Below are positions 18,393 to 28,351 of a DNA stretch of 64,000 nt, in pieces. The DNA comes from Prochlorococcus sp. AG-402-K14 (lineage in GTDB: Bacteria; Cyanobacteriota; Cyanobacteriia; PCC-6307; Cyanobiaceae): NCBI GenBank assembly GCA_003216815.1, contig QCIG01000002.1, positions 50,676 through 114,675 on the forward strand, read 5' to 3'. Position numbers and translations under genes: made by a program. Within the stretch, counting starts at the first letter, position 1, and each line of letters begins with the position of its first letter. The notes beneath the pieces are model-generated. The model had not been told where the DNA came from, did not search any database, and worked only from the letters and a program-made list of their open reading frames with translations.

Positions 18393-19913
18393 TTAAATGG
18401 CAAAAAATAGCTCATCAATCCTTATATTTTCTTCTAAGGAGTCTGCAAGTAAGTCTAACAATCTCTCTCTTTTATCATTGCTATCCTCTTCATTGATTTT
18501 TAATTTATTTAATCCCTTCTTATCTCGTATTTTATTTATCCATTCACGTCTCCATTCATCATTTTCAAATATTCCATGTAAATAAGTTCCACCTATAAAG
18601 CTTTTATCACTTTTTTCAAGTACCCATCCTAAGGAAGTGTTTTTAAATAAAGAAGTAATATTATAATTTTCATTACTGATTAAATCACTGTGGCCATAAT
18701 GCATCTCAAAACCCTTTACTTTTTTTGTCCCTGGCCATGAAACTATCTCTTCTCTTTGTGAAGTGTTCTTGGTTTCTCCAAAGGTTGTTTTTATGGGAAG
18801 AAGATCCATACCTATATCTGAAAATGAGCTTATCTCATCAATACTTTCCTGCTTATATGGGTCCTCTAAATATTTTCCTAGCATTTGCAACCCTCCGCAA
18901 ATGCCAAAAACTGTTCCCCCATTTTTTGCATAATCCTTTATTTGATTACTCATGCCAATATTATTTAGAATCTGTAGATCTTTAATTGTTTGTTTGCTTC
19001 CAGGAATTATTAATGCATCTGGTGAGCCAAGCTCTTCTCCAGGTTCAATCAATCTTATTTGAATCCTTGAATCGCTAAAAAAAGGATCTAGATCAGAAAA
19101 ATTACTAATTCTAGGTAGTTTTATTATTGCTATTTCTATTTCTGCATTTTGATGTTTTTGATTTCTTCCAAGTAGATCAAGTGAATCTTCAGGTGGAAAG
19201 ATTTCATTAAGCCAAGGTAATATTCCTAAAACTGGAATGTCTGTTTCTTTTTCTATCCATGTTATACCTGTCTCAAATAATGCTTTATCGCCTCTAAACC
19301 TATTGATAATTATTCCTTTAATTAATCTTTTTTCCTCAGGTTTCATTAATGCAATCGTTCCAATTATTTGAGCAAAAACGCCTCCTCTTTCAATGTCTGC
19401 TACTAAAATACAGTTTGCATTTAGAAATTTTGCTAATTTCAAATTTGTTAAATCTTTATGTTGCAAATTTATCTCTACAGGACTTCCAGCTCCCTCAAGA
19501 ATAAGTCTTCCATCTTGTACATTATTCAATAATATTTTCAGGCCTTTTTTAATTGCTTCCCATCCTGAATCATACCAATCTTCGTAGTAATTTATTGCTT
19601 GACTAGTTCCTACTCGCTTGCCAAGATGAATTACTTCACTGCTGCAATCTCCCTTTGGCTTGAGAAGTACAGGATTCATTTCAGCACTTGGTTCTAAGCC
19701 TGCAGACCAAGCCTGAAGGGCTTGAGAATATGCCATCTCTCTTCCTTCATTATCAACCCAGGCATTATTGCTCATATTTTGGCCTTTAAAAGGTATTGGC
19801 TTTGCCCCTTTTCTTTTTAAATATCTACAAATAGCTGTAGCTATAAGTGTTTTCCCTGCTCCACTTGAAGTCCCTAAAACCATTAAGGGAGTATGCTTAA
19901 ATTCTATTTTCAT
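18393..19913 (-). CDS. cobQ: Cobyric acid synthase CobQ
   Basis: 506 residues from the ATG that overlaps the upstream stop (ATGA); the ORF-track start at 19940 lies inside that gene. It amidates four carboxylates of adenosylcobyrinate using Gln and ATP in B12 synthesis. The N-terminal synthetase domain has LGTSSGAGKTLIATAICRYLKRKG and PFKGQNMSNNAWV. The C-terminal class I glutaminase has the nucleophile in FGICGGLQMLG and the catalytic His in TYLHGIFEN. Marine picocyanobacteria make pseudocobalamin, so the gene is expected. Confidence 0.96.
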   Translation of the reverse strand: MKIEFKHTPLMVLGTSSGAGKTLIATAICRYLKRKGAKPIPFKGQNMSNNAWVDNEGREMAYSQALQAWSAGLEPSAEMNPVLLKPKGDCSSEVIHLGKRVGTSQAINYYEDWYDSGWEAIKKGLKILLNNVQDGRLILEGAGSPVEINLQHKDLTNLKLAKFLNANCILVADIERGGVFAQIIGTIALMKPEEKRLIKGIIINRFRGDKALFETGITWIEKETDIPVLGILPWLNEIFPPEDSLDLLGRNQKHQNAEIEIAIIKLPRISNFSDLDPFFSDSRIQIRLIEPGEELGSPDALIIPGSKQTIKDLQILNNIGMSNQIKDYAKNGGTVFGICGGLQMLGKYLEDPYKQESIDEISSFSDIGMDLLPIKTTFGETKNTSQREEIVSWPGTKKVKGFEMHYGHSDLISNENYNITSLFKNTSLGWVLEKSDKSFIGGTYLHGIFENDEWRREWINKIRDKKGLNKLKINEEDSNDKRERLLDLLADSLEENIRIDELFFAI

Positions 19914-20284
19914 TTTGGCGATAGTTGATATTTTAGGCATTTAATTAATTTCTTTATAAGATTAGTTTCTTTGTTTAATAAATCTGAATAGCTTTCTAGA
20001 ACTTGTCTTCCTATTGGAGTAATACGAACTTTCGAAGTGAGCCCCTGACCATCAACTTCTCTTCGTAAGACGCCTATCTTGATTAATTTAAGAAATTCAT
20101 TTTCAATAAAAAATGGACTACGTATAAACATAAATTCTTGGTTCAAATATTTTGATTTATTCAGAAAAACATTTTCAGCACTGAGACTCTTTTCCAGAAG
20201 ACTTTGAAAAAGAAATAAGTTAAAGGGAGAATTTCTTATCCCTTTCTTTGCTCTTCTAAAGATTTTTTGGTCAATCAGCAACAT
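19910..20284 (-). CDS. Conserved-looking small protein with winged-helix character
   Basis: 124 residues. The C-terminal half reads FLKLIKIGVLRREVDGQGLTSKVRITPIGRQVLESY, which looks like the recognition helix, wing and following helix of a winged-helix DNA-binding domain; the N-terminal half is basic and helical. No membrane segment is present. It overlaps cobQ by 4 bases, so it is translationally coupled to it. It is divergent from maf, with a 19-bp perfect hairpin between them. The function is not recognised; a regulatory role is inference. Confidence 0.6.
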   Translation of the reverse strand: MLLIDQKIFRRAKKGIRNSPFNLFLFQSLLEKSLSAENVFLNKSKYLNQEFMFIRSPFFIENEFLKLIKIGVLRREVDGQGLTSKVRITPIGRQVLESYSDLLNKETNLIKKLIKCLKYQLSPK

Positions 20285-20301
20285 TTAGTTAAATGGATTT
20301 A

Positions 20302-20343
20302 TTTTTAATAGATAGGTTCAATGATGAACCTATCTATTAAAAA
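20302..20343. repeat. 19-bp perfect inverted repeat between divergent genes
   Basis: TTTTTAATAGATAGGTTCA (20302-20320), loop ATGA, then its exact reverse complement (20325-20343). The element sits in the 70-base gap between two divergent starts, 11 bases before the maf ATG and 17 bases before the other gene's ATG. With U-tracts on both strands it resembles a bidirectional terminator, but no gene ends here. It may instead be an operator or a 5'-UTR hairpin. Confidence 0.8.
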
Positions 20344-20354
20344 ATTAGTTTTCT

Positions 20355-20993
20355 ATGTTTGTGCTTGCCTCTGCATCCAAAGCACGTCAAAAATTACTTG
20401 ATCAGATAGCTTTAAGATACAAAGTTATTGTAAGTGATTTTGATGAAAGAAAGATTCAAGAATTAGATCCTCGCTTGAAGGTCAAATTATTAGCTAAGGG
20501 TAAAGCTGATAGTGCATTAAAAAAGCTGATAAAAGAAAATCAAGGGTTAAATACTGTTCAAGCTTTATTAGCTTGTGATTCTTTGTTTGAGTTTGATGGG
20601 GAAATATTCGGAAAACCAATTAATAAAGATCAATTGATATCAAGGTGGCAAAGGATGTCGGGTAAATCTGGTTTGTTGCACACAGGTCATTATTTAATTT
20701 CTCTAGATACTTCAAAATTTGATATGAAAGCTATTTCACTAAATAAGAGTTTTGAGGGGGTTGTGAGTACGAAAATTGAATTTATGTCTTTATCTAGTCA
20801 TGAGATCCTTAAATATGCGTCGATTAAAGAACCATATAATTGCGCAGGAGGTTTTGCTATCGAAGGTAATGGTGGTTTATTTATAAAAAAAATAGATGGA
20901 TGTTTTAGTAATGTTATTGGGTTGAGTTTGCCGTGGTTGAAAACTACTTTAGAAAAATCAGGATTATCAAATTTGTTTTTAGATAGCTTTTAA
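20355..20993 (+). CDS. maf: Maf-family nucleotide pyrophosphatase
   Basis: 212 residues, starting MFVLASASKARQKLLDQI, the canonical Maf N-terminus with SxSxxR. ACDSLFEFDGEIFGKP corresponds to the catalytic ADT/CDS-x-V segment, and YNCAGGFAIEGNGGLFIKKIDG to the GxYxIQG-like C-terminal motif. Maf/YhdE enzymes hydrolyse dTTP, UTP and modified nucleotides, protecting pools and possibly affecting division. The family-typical start is only 11 bases beyond the 19-bp hairpin, leaving no clear Shine-Dalgarno sequence. Confidence 0.9.
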   Translation: MFVLASASKARQKLLDQIALRYKVIVSDFDERKIQELDPRLKVKLLAKGKADSALKKLIKENQGLNTVQALLACDSLFEFDGEIFGKPINKDQLISRWQRMSGKSGLLHTGHYLISLDTSKFDMKAISLNKSFEGVVSTKIEFMSLSSHEILKYASIKEPYNCAGGFAIEGNGGLFIKKIDGCFSNVIGLSLPWLKTTLEKSGLSNLFLDSF

Positions 20994-21021
20994 GTAAAGA
21001 AAAACATTTTAATGCATAAAA

Positions 21022-21053
21022 AAAAGTCCTCTGTTCAGAGGACTTTTCTTATT
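21022..21053. terminator. Rho-independent terminator between maf and psbC
   Basis: AAAAGTCCTCTG and CAGAGGACTTTT form a perfect 12-bp stem with a minimal loop, flanked by an A-tract on one side and a T-tract on the other. It lies between the convergent ends of maf and psbC and should stop transcription from both, mainly from the highly expressed psbDC operon. Confidence 0.85.
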
Positions 21054-21063
21054 TAGAAAGGAT

Positions 21064-22446
21064 CTAATCTAGATCAGGCATTGAAAGAGCAGGCTCTTGT
21101 GAACGACTGATACCTTTTTCAAATCCTGCAGCTGCAGCTCTTGCACGACCAGCATGCCAAAGATGACCTACAAATGTAAACCAACCAAGGAAGAACTGTG
21201 CACCAGCAAGCCATTGGCGCAAGTTAACAAAGTTAACAGCATTAGGCTCTGTGATGATTCCACCAACTGAGTTGATAGAAGCGTTTGGAGCGTGTGTCAT
21301 GTATTCAGCAGCACGGCGAACTTGCCAAGGCTGAATATCATTTTGAATTTTGTCGAGACTTAATCCATTAGGACCTCTTAGAGGCTCTAACCATGGACCT
21401 CGGAAATCCCAAAAACGCATTGTCTCTCCACCAAAGATGATTTCACCTGTGGGTGAGCGCATTAGGTATTTACCCAAACCAGTTGGTCCCATAGTTGAAC
21501 CAACGTTTGCACCAATTCGTTGGTCGCGAACTAGGAATGTGAAACTCTGGGCCTGAGAAGCTTCTGCGTTTGTCGGGCCATAAAACTCAGATGGATAAGC
21601 TGTGTTGTTGAACCAAATGAAACATGAAGCTACAAAACTAGCTACACAGATTCCACCAAGTGCATAACTAAGAAGACCTTCACCATTCCAGATAAATGCT
21701 CTTCTTGCCCAACCATATGGACCGGTAAAGATATGGAAAAGTCCACCAATTATTTCAATCACACCCAGATAAACATGTCCTCCGACAATATCTTCCATTG
21801 AGTTGACACCAACTATCCAACCTTGACCACCCCAAGGGGTTGATACTAGGTATCCAAAAATAACTCTTGGATCGAGAGTTGGATTAATCAGCCTAACTTC
21901 TCCACCACCAGGAGCCCAGGTGTCGTATGCGCCTCCTATATACATCCAGTTAATGGACCATAGAAGTGCACCAACACCAAGTACAACCAAATGAAAACCA
22001 AGAATATTGGTCATTTGATTTTTATCTCTCCAATCAGTGGAGAAGAATGGGAAATCTTCTTCAAGTTTCTCTGGACCAGCAAGAGAGTGGAAAACCCCTC
22101 CAAAGCCAAGAATTCCAGAAGCAACAAGGTGAATAACACCTGCAATGAAGAATGGCCAAACGTCTGTGACTTCTCCACCTGGACCAATACCGTATCCAAA
22201 CATGGCTACGTGAGGCATACAAATTAAGCCTTGCTCCCACATGGGTTTATCCATGGTGAAATGACTTACTTCGAAAAGCATCATCGCGCCAGCCCAGAAG
22301 ACAATTAGTCCTGCGTGAGCAATGTGAGCTCCCAAAAGTCTTCCAGAAAGGTTGATTAGCCTTGCATTTCCTACATACCAGGCATAACCAGTCTCTTCAA
22401 GACTTTGATTTGGGGCTTTAAGTAAACTATTAAAGGGCGTTTCCAC
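21064..22446 (-). CDS. psbC: Photosystem II CP43 chlorophyll protein
   Basis: 460 residues beginning at GTG within the 3' end of psbD, giving the familiar [24 protein letters not shown] start. A Shine-Dalgarno sequence TGAGGAGG lies 9 bases upstream; the longer ORF to 22473 has no such support. Six membrane helices are present, and the large lumenal loop carries [14 protein letters not shown], which contains the Glu and Arg that contact the Mn4CaO5 cluster. It is an inner antenna of the PSII core. It overlaps psbD by 17 bases, the conserved operon structure. Confidence 0.97.
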   Translation of the reverse strand: METPFNSLLKAPNQSLEETGYAWYVGNARLINLSGRLLGAHIAHAGLIVFWAGAMMLFEVSHFTMDKPMWEQGLICMPHVAMFGYGIGPGGEVTDVWPFFIAGVIHLVASGILGFGGVFHSLAGPEKLEEDFPFFSTDWRDKNQMTNILGFHLVVLGVGALLWSINWMYIGGAYDTWAPGGGEVRLINPTLDPRVIFGYLVSTPWGGQGWIVGVNSMEDIVGGHVYLGVIEIIGGLFHIFTGPYGWARRAFIWNGEGLLSYALGGICVASFVASCFIWFNNTAYPSEFYGPTNAEASQAQSFTFLVRDQRIGANVGSTMGPTGLGKYLMRSPTGEIIFGGETMRFWDFRGPWLEPLRGPNGLSLDKIQNDIQPWQVRRAAEYMTHAPNASINSVGGIITEPNAVNFVNLRQWLAGAQFFLGWFTFVGHLWHAGRARAAAAGFEKGISRSQEPALSMPDLD

Positions 22447-23506
22447 GTGGGAGTACCTCCTCAGGGAATACAAAGTTTTCGTGTGGCTGGTCTACGGAAG
22501 ACATCCATGCACGCATACCTTCATTAAGAAGGATATTTTTTGTGTAGAAAGTTTCGAATTCAGGATCTTCAGCAGCTCTAATTTCCTGGCTAACGAAGTC
22601 GTAAGCACGGAGGTTTAGAGCTAATCCAACAATTCCTATTGATGCAGCCCACATGCCTGTTACTGGCACAAAGAGCATCAAGAAGTGAAGGAAACGCTTA
22701 TTTGAGAATGCAATACCGAAAATCTGACTCCAGAAACGGTTTGCAGTAATAAATGAGTAAGTCTCTTCTTCTTGAACAGGGTCGAAACCTCTGAAAGTTG
22801 TACTCTGATTTTTACCATCAGAGTAAATACTTGAATCTTCGTAAAGAGTGTTCTGAACTGTTGCACCATGAATAGCGCAAAGTAGAGCACCACCAAGGAT
22901 TCCAGCTACTCCCATCATGTGGAATGGGTTAAGCGTGATGTTGTGGAAACCTTGAATGAAGAGAATGAAACGAAATATTGCTGCAACTCCAAATGAAGGA
23001 GCGAAGAACCAACTGTGCTGACCTAATGGATAAATAAGGAAGCAAGCAGTAAATACTGCAATAACTGCTGAGAAAGCAAGTGCGTTATAAGGTCTGATAC
23101 CAACTAGTCTTGCAATTTCGAACTGACGAAGCATGAAGCCTATAAGACTAAATGCACCGTGTAGAGCAACGAAATTCCATAGGCCACCAAGTTGGAACCA
23201 ACGTGTTAAATCGCCTTGAGCTTCTGGTCCCCAAAGGAATAGAAGACTGTGACCCATGGCATCGCCAGGAGTACTAACAGCAGCAGTGAGGAAATTACAT
23301 CCCTCAAGGTATGAACTGGCTACACCATGGGTGTACCAGGAAGAAACGAAGGTTGTACCTGTAAACCATCCACCGATAGCTAAGAAAGCTGTAGGGAAGA
23401 GAAGTAGTCCAGACCAACCAACAAATACGAATCGGTCGCGCTTTAACCAGTCATCGAGGGCGTCAAACCAACCTCGTTCTGTTGCGCTTCCAACAGCGAT
23501 CGTCAT
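22430..23506 (-). CDS. psbD: Photosystem II reaction-centre protein D2
   Basis: 358 residues, [41 protein letters not shown] onward, full length. [40 protein letters not shown] and [19 protein letters not shown] are textbook D2 regions that bind chlorophyll, pheophytin, QA and the non-heme iron. With D1 it forms the PSII core. It is cotranscribed with psbC and overlaps it. Codon use is more conserved and GC-richer than in its neighbours, as expected for a highly expressed photosynthesis gene. Confidence 0.98.
   Translation of the reverse strand: MTIAVGSATERGWFDALDDWLKRDRFVFVGWSGLLLFPTAFLAIGGWFTGTTFVSSWYTHGVASSYLEGCNFLTAAVSTPGDAMGHSLLFLWGPEAQGDLTRWFQLGGLWNFVALHGAFSLIGFMLRQFEIARLVGIRPYNALAFSAVIAVFTACFLIYPLGQHSWFFAPSFGVAAIFRFILFIQGFHNITLNPFHMMGVAGILGGALLCAIHGATVQNTLYEDSSIYSDGKNQSTTFRGFDPVQEEETYSFITANRFWSQIFGIAFSNKRFLHFLMLFVPVTGMWAASIGIVGLALNLRAYDFVSQEIRAAEDPEFETFYTKNILLNEGMRAWMSSVDQPHENFVFPEEVLPRGNAL
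22456..22463 (-). promoter_or_regulatory. Shine-Dalgarno sequence of psbC inside psbD
   Basis: On the - strand TGAGGAGG lies 9 bases upstream of the GTG start of psbC, within psbD codons. It decides the psbC start. Confidence 0.8.
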
Positions 23507-23704
23507 GGGAGGAGCGTTGCTGAGCTTTTGTATACGTGGGAGACTTTAACAACGATGACGGGGTTTGTGGGTAAATCTTTAACCTGATGAAATCCTTGTA
23601 TTGAAATGAGATAAAATAAATGTTTTTTATTGCTAGTTAGTAATTCTAAAAAACTTAGTCTCTATAATGATTTGAAAGGGATGCCTTCCCAATTATTTGA
23701 GCTT

Positions 23705-24280
23705 ATGTCAACTGAATACAACTTAAGCAAGTCAGAAAAAGAATTATCTGATTTAGTTCTTGAACAGAAAATTAAAGGTTCGCGTAAGATTTCTAACTAT
23801 TTAGTTGCTTCCATGCTCAGTATTGGAGGAGTTGGATTTTTGCTGGCTTCTTTTTCTAGTTATTTTGGAAGAGACTTTTTACCTCTGGGTAATCCTTCTA
23901 CGCTGATTTTTGTTCCTCAAGGCTTGGTTATGGGGCTATATGGGATAGCAGCTTTTTTCTTAGCTCTTTATTTTTGGAGATTAATTAGTATTGATTACGG
24001 TTCTGGAGTAAATAGATTTGATAAGAATAAAGATGTTTTATCTTTGTCAAGAAGAGGATTCTTTAAAAATATCGAAATAGAGATTCCTCTTAATCAAATT
24101 AAAGCTGTCAAATTAGATGTTAGAGAAGGTTTTAATCCACGAAGAAGAGTTTCTCTAAGAATAAAAGGAAGGAAGGATTTACCGATATCGAGAGTTGGAT
24201 CTCCAAAACCTCTATTGGAATTAGAGAATGAAGGCGCTGAAATTGCTAGATTCTTAGAGGTTAATCTTGAAGGAATTTAA
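23705..24280 (+). CDS. ycf4: Photosystem I assembly protein Ycf4
   Basis: 191 residues from [17 protein letters not shown]; the ORF opens at a TTG 25 codons earlier, but family length (about 185-190) favours this Met. Two membrane helices ([52 protein letters not shown]) precede a stromal/cytoplasmic domain with [31 protein letters not shown]. Ycf4 scaffolds assembly of PsaA/PsaB. It is divergent from psbD, and its 3' end overlaps the cyclophilin gene by 14 bases. Confidence 0.93.
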   Translation: MSTEYNLSKSEKELSDLVLEQKIKGSRKISNYLVASMLSIGGVGFLLASFSSYFGRDFLPLGNPSTLIFVPQGLVMGLYGIAAFFLALYFWRLISIDYGSGVNRFDKNKDVLSLSRRGFFKNIEIEIPLNQIKAVKLDVREGFNPRRRVSLRIKGRKDLPISRVGSPKPLLELENEGAEIARFLEVNLEGI

Positions 24281-24971
24281 AAATAAATATAATAAAATAT
24301 CAAACAATTCAATTTTAATTAATAAATTATATCAATCAATTTACATTGTTTTATTTGTTAATTTGTTTTTTATATATGGATGTTCATCTTTAAAGGAAAA
24401 TGAAGATATAAATTTATGCTCCCTATCAAAACTTCCTTGCATTCCTTCTACAGAATATGTTCTATTAATTACCAATAAAGGGAATGTGAAGTTGGAGCTT
24501 TATGGTAAATCAGCTCCTATAACTGTTGGCAACTTCATTGATTTTGTTGAAAAAGGAGCATATGAGAAAACTATTTTTAACAGAGTTATTAGAAAACCGT
24601 ATCCTTTCATAATTAGGGGAGGTGATGATAGTTTAATAAAAGGTCAAAATAAGTTTTTAGATGCTAATACAGGTAAAAAAAGATATATTCCTTTAGAAAT
24701 AAAACTAAAAACAAAAATAGCCCCAACGTATGGAAAGGAGATAGATATTTCTAATCAAAAAAATAATATTGAACTTAAACATAAAAGAGCTTATTTATCT
24801 ATGGCTAGATCTAAAGACATAAATTCTGCAAGCTCACAATTTTATATATTGCTTAAATCATTGCCGGAACTTGATGGAAGATTTGCTGTTTTTGGAAAAG
24901 TAATTGATGGTATGAATGTCGTTGACTTGATTCAAGAGGAAGATTATATAATTGAAGCGAAAAGATTATAA
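24267..24971 (+). CDS. Cyclophilin-type peptidyl-prolyl isomerase, putative lipoprotein
   Basis: 234 residues. An N-terminal hydrophobic segment ends [11 protein letters not shown], a lipobox-like sequence, so the protein is probably anchored and faces the periplasm or lumen. The cyclophilin core shows [45 protein letters not shown], then [46 protein letters not shown]. The canonical FHRV is FNRV here. The TTG start lies inside the 3' end of ycf4, so the two are likely coupled. Confidence 0.9.
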   Translation: MKEFKNKYNKISNNSILINKLYQSIYIVLFVNLFFIYGCSSLKENEDINLCSLSKLPCIPSTEYVLLITNKGNVKLELYGKSAPITVGNFIDFVEKGAYEKTIFNRVIRKPYPFIIRGGDDSLIKGQNKFLDANTGKKRYIPLEIKLKTKIAPTYGKEIDISNQKNNIELKHKRAYLSMARSKDINSASSQFYILLKSLPELDGRFAVFGKVIDGMNVVDLIQEEDYIIEAKRL

Positions 24972-24986
24972 TTTTTTAAGAAAATG

Positions 24987-25496
24987 TTATTTTTTCGCTT
25001 TAAGCATTTCAGTGTTAACACCAGATGCTCTCTTAAGAGCAACTTTGCCTGTCCTAGCAATTTCTAAAATTCCATAAGGTTTTAATAGGTTTTCTAGAGC
25101 AACAAGTTTCCCTGGGTCTCCAACCACTTCTAAAGTTAATGCATTATCAGAAACATCAACTACTTTTGCTCTAAACACTTGAACAAGATCCAAAATTTTT
25201 CCTCTGTTTTCGGATGATGCTGAGACTTTGAGTAGCATTAATTCTCTCTCTACAGCAGGTAAAGCTGTTAAATCAAGAACTTCTAGAACATTTATTAATT
25301 TGTTTAGTTGTTTGGTCATTTGTTGAAGTGTTGATTCGTCTCCCTGAACAACCATTGTTAATCTCGAAATTCCTTTGGCTTCCGCAGGCCCTACCGCCAA
25401 GCTATCAATATTGAATCCTCTTCTTGCAAAAAGACCTGCAATTCTGCTTAGTGCTCCAGACTCATCTTCAACTAAAACTGAAAGTGTGTGCTTCAT
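24987..25496 (-). CDS. ilvH: Acetolactate synthase small regulatory subunit
   Basis: 169 residues. An N-terminal ACT domain ([37 protein letters not shown]) is followed by the second ACT-like domain ([58 protein letters not shown]). It confers valine feedback and full activity on IlvB in branched-chain amino acid synthesis. The full family length is present. Its start overlaps the stop of the upstream hydrolase (ATGA). Confidence 0.96.
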   Translation of the reverse strand: MKHTLSVLVEDESGALSRIAGLFARRGFNIDSLAVGPAEAKGISRLTMVVQGDESTLQQMTKQLNKLINVLEVLDLTALPAVERELMLLKVSASSENRGKILDLVQVFRAKVVDVSDNALTLEVVGDPGKLVALENLLKPYGILEIARTGKVALKRASGVNTEMLKAKK

Positions 25497-26473
25497 ATTG
25501 GTTGCTTAGAAGTTTTTAAGTTCTTCAGCCATTTCAGAACAATTTGATTGAAATGATTTGGTAATTCATCGTGGAGACAATGGCCTGCATTATTAATTAC
25601 AGTTAATTTAAGCCAAGGATGGAGCTTTATTAGTTTTTTTGCCAAAAATATAGGTATCAATTTATCTTCTTTGCCCCAAATCAACAAAATTGGCGGACGA
25701 TTTGGCAGGTCTTGAATATTTGCAATAATGGAGGGACCTTTTGCAGAGCTTTTTCTATTACTCATGCCAATGCACATTGATCTAAGTGCTTTGGCAGCAT
25801 AGGGTCTTTTCGCAGGAACTGTAACTATTCTTTTTAATGAGTTGTCATCTGATATTGATTTAAAGTAGGCGCTTTGAAGAGCAAAAGTAATTAATTTTGT
25901 ATTTGATATTAAATTTATTAAGGGTTTTAGGGGAAACAAATTAAAAAAAAGTTTTATAAGAAATCTTTTAATTTTTTTTATCCAATTAGGGAATAAAGGT
26001 TTAATTGGATTGATAAAAACTGGTTCTGGGAGTGGAGCTGCAATTACTGTTTTTATTAGCTCTGGTCTTTGAGAGAGGATTGTTATTGCTGTTAAAGCTC
26101 CCAAAGAATTACCAATCAAGATAGCCTTACCATTCCTTTTAATGTCTACTATTTCATCAAGAAAAGAAGCTAATTGATCTGCCCAAAATTGATTATCTAA
26201 ATTGTTTGTCCTGCATAGAAGATTTTGCTCTGATTTCCCAAAACCTATTAAATCTATTCCATATATTCTAAAACCTTCAGCTGCAAATATTTCTGCATTG
26301 TATCTCCAGTGATCACAGCTTGCTCCAAAGCCATGAATCAGAACAATGGGTGGATCTGACTTGCAACCAGTCACTCTGAAATGAACTTTCAGATTTTCAA
26401 AAAACCAATTCTTTGACTCACCCCAATCTGCGGTTTTAGCGAAATGCCCCTCATTGTAAATATTTGAATGCAT
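25493..26473 (-). CDS. Alpha/beta hydrolase
   Basis: 326 residues with a complete hydrolase fold: [18 protein letters not shown] oxyanion region, nucleophile Ser in [14 protein letters not shown], acid in [13 protein letters not shown] and His in [15 protein letters not shown] cap region of about 100 residues lies between the nucleophile and the acid. Such enzymes in cyanobacteria include chlorophyll or lipid esterases; the substrate cannot be assigned. It is upstream of and coupled to ilvH. Confidence 0.85.
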   Translation of the reverse strand: MHSNIYNEGHFAKTADWGESKNWFFENLKVHFRVTGCKSDPPIVLIHGFGASCDHWRYNAEIFAAEGFRIYGIDLIGFGKSEQNLLCRTNNLDNQFWADQLASFLDEIVDIKRNGKAILIGNSLGALTAITILSQRPELIKTVIAAPLPEPVFINPIKPLFPNWIKKIKRFLIKLFFNLFPLKPLINLISNTKLITFALQSAYFKSISDDNSLKRIVTVPAKRPYAAKALRSMCIGMSNRKSSAKGPSIIANIQDLPNRPPILLIWGKEDKLIPIFLAKKLIKLHPWLKLTVINNAGHCLHDELPNHFNQIVLKWLKNLKTSKQPI

Positions 26474-26616
26474 TTCATTTAAAACAAACTCTAAATTTGA
26501 ATTTGAACCGTTTTTAGTTCATTTTGATTTTATTTTAAAAATTCACTTATGAGGTTTGATTTTTATCTGAATGTCAGGGCTTTAGGTTTTAATAGTAAAT
26601 GAGTTAAATTATCTGA

Positions 26617-26715
26617 ATGGCATCAGAAATTTTTGGAATCGCTGCAGTCTTTTGGGTTTTGATTCCCGTTGGGCTATTAGGAGGTGTTCTTCTTTTGAAA
26701 CTTCAAGGCGATTAA
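26617..26715 (+). CDS. petM: Cytochrome b6f subunit PetM
   Basis: A 32-residue single-helix protein too short for the ORF track: [32 protein letters not shown]. This is essentially the canonical PetM sequence of marine picocyanobacteria. It is a peripheral small subunit of the b6f complex in the thylakoid membrane. It lies 55 bases upstream of ycf39, in the same direction. Confidence 0.93.
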   Translation: MASEIFGIAAVFWVLIPVGLLGGVLLLKLQGD

Positions 26716-26770
26716 TTTCCACAATCTAGAGTCTGCCCATTTAGGCTCCAATCTTGTAATGAATTCAATG

Positions 26771-27733
26771 ATGCAAGTCCTGGTGATTGGTGGCACAGGT
26801 ACCCTTGGTCGCCAAATAGCCAAAAACGCCATAGACAGAGGGCATAAAGTCCGCTGCATGGTTAGAAAACCAAAAGCTGCTTCATTCCTTCAAGAGTGGG
26901 GCTGTGAGCTTACGCGTGGGAATTTATTAAATAAAGAAGATATTGAATATGCGCTTGAAGGAGTCGATGCTGTAATCGATGCTGCAACAAGTCGTCCTGA
27001 TGATCCGCTGAGCGTTTACGATATTGATTGGGATGGAAAATTAAATCTATACAATGCTTGTGAAGAAAAAAATGTAAAAAGAGTAGTGTTTTTATCTCTA
27101 TTGGGAGCAGAAAAGTATAGGGATATTCCTTTAATGGACATAAAATACTGCACTGAAGAATTATTGGTTAATTCATCTTTGGACTACACTATTTTGCAAG
27201 GAGTTGCTTTTATGCAAGGAGTTATAGGTCAATTTGCTATTCCTATTTTAAATAACGAACCAGTTTGGATAAGTGGTAATCCTACAGATATTGCTTACAT
27301 GAATACTCAGGATATTGCCCGATTTGCTATTGCAGCTTTGGATAGACCTCAAACCATAAAAGGAAGATTTCCAATTGTTGGTCCAAAAGCATGGAGTGCT
27401 AAGGAATTAGTTAATCTATGTGAAAAATTCAGTGAAAAAAAAGCGAGAGTTTTAAAAGTTTCTCCAACAATGATTTCTATTGCTCAATCAATTGTATCGT
27501 TTTTTGAGTCAACCTTAAATGTTGCTGAGAGGCTTTCTTTCTCTGAAGTAAGTGGAAGTGGAGGAAAATTGGATTCTCCAATGGAAGATACTTACGATGC
27601 TTTTGGTTTAAGTCAAGCTGATTCAACAACAATGGAGGGATACATAAAAGAGTATTACGGAGTCATTTTGAAGAGACTTAAAGATATAGGAGTTGATCTA
27701 GATATTGAAGAGAAAAAGAAATTCCCGATTTAA
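26771..27733 (+). CDS. ycf39: Ycf39/HCF244-type NmrA-like protein, PSII assembly factor
   Basis: 320 residues from MQVLVIGGTGTLGRQIAKNAIDRGHKVRCMVR; four codons of extra ORF upstream are ignored because the Rossmann strand starts here. GGTGTLG is the dinucleotide-binding loop of atypical short-chain dehydrogenases, and the usual YxxxK catalytic pair is not obvious. ILQGVAFMQGVIGQFAIPILNNEPVWI is characteristic of Ycf39. In Synechocystis Ycf39 binds Hlips and delivers chlorophyll to nascent D1. It follows petM. Confidence 0.92.
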   Translation: MQVLVIGGTGTLGRQIAKNAIDRGHKVRCMVRKPKAASFLQEWGCELTRGNLLNKEDIEYALEGVDAVIDAATSRPDDPLSVYDIDWDGKLNLYNACEEKNVKRVVFLSLLGAEKYRDIPLMDIKYCTEELLVNSSLDYTILQGVAFMQGVIGQFAIPILNNEPVWISGNPTDIAYMNTQDIARFAIAALDRPQTIKGRFPIVGPKAWSAKELVNLCEKFSEKKARVLKVSPTMISIAQSIVSFFESTLNVAERLSFSEVSGSGGKLDSPMEDTYDAFGLSQADSTTMEGYIKEYYGVILKRLKDIGVDLDIEEKKKFPI

Positions 27734-27785
27734 TCCATTGCAAAAAAATAGTTAATATGTACTATTAAGGAAACCTCTTTTTGTG

Positions 27786-28001
27786 ATGTCTATTAGTCAA
27801 ATTAAAAACCTTAATAGAAGATTGGAAAATCTATCTAAAGAAGCCACTTCAGAGCTGGATAAGTTATGTGGTAATGAATTGTGGAAAAGCATTGGATTTG
27901 AAGCTTTTGATGGTTTAGATGATTCGAATTTAAGAGCTTCCGCGAATTATTATTATGGACAATTTCAAACTGTTCGAGAATTGCAAGACATTTTTAGTTA
28001 A
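27786..28001 (+). CDS. Small conserved-looking hypothetical protein
   Basis: 71 residues, mostly helical, beginning MSISQIKNLNRRLENLSKEATSELDKLCGNELW and ending YYYGQFQTVRELQDIFS. The GTG codon before the ATG could also start it. No membrane segment or known motif is seen. It lies alone between ycf39 and infA in the same direction, with a plausible upstream region. The amphipathic helices suggest a real small soluble protein of unknown function. Confidence 0.6.
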   Translation: MSISQIKNLNRRLENLSKEATSELDKLCGNELWKSIGFEAFDGLDDSNLRASANYYYGQFQTVRELQDIFS

Positions 28002-28077
28002 ATATACATTTATTGGTTAATTAAAGACTTTTTAGAATACAATTGTTTTAGTTAATTAGTGCTATTAAAAAAAACAC

Positions 28078-28347
28078 ATGATTGAAACATCTGGCGTTAT
28101 TGAAAAAGAGCAGGGCAATGGATTCTATCTTGTAACTCTTGAACAGCCAGCTGGACATCAATGCTTGTGTAGAGCTGCAGGAAAATTAACAAAATTTAGA
28201 ATAAAACTACTTGCAGGAGATAAAGTTCTTGTCGAAATCAGTCCTTATGATTTAACACGTGGTCGAATTACGTATCGAGAAAGAAACGTAGGTCCTGGAG
28301 GAGGAAGGCAAGGAGGCAATAGGCCAGGAGGGCCAAGAAAAAGATAG
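28078..28347 (+). CDS. infA: Translation initiation factor IF-1-like protein
   Basis: 89 residues with an OB/S1 fold: MIETSGVIEKEQGNGFYLVTLE, HQCLCRAAGKLTKFRIKLLAGDKVLVEISPYDLTRGRITYRER. A Gly/Arg/Pro-rich tail (GPGGGRQGGNRPGGPRKR) extends beyond the usual IF-1 length of about 72. IF-1 occupies the A site during initiation. In this group a second, divergent IF-1-like gene can exist, so this may be an RNA-chaperone variant. Confidence 0.85.
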   Translation: MIETSGVIEKEQGNGFYLVTLEQPAGHQCLCRAAGKLTKFRIKLLAGDKVLVEISPYDLTRGRITYRERNVGPGGGRQGGNRPGGPRKR

Positions 28348-28351
28348 TTTT

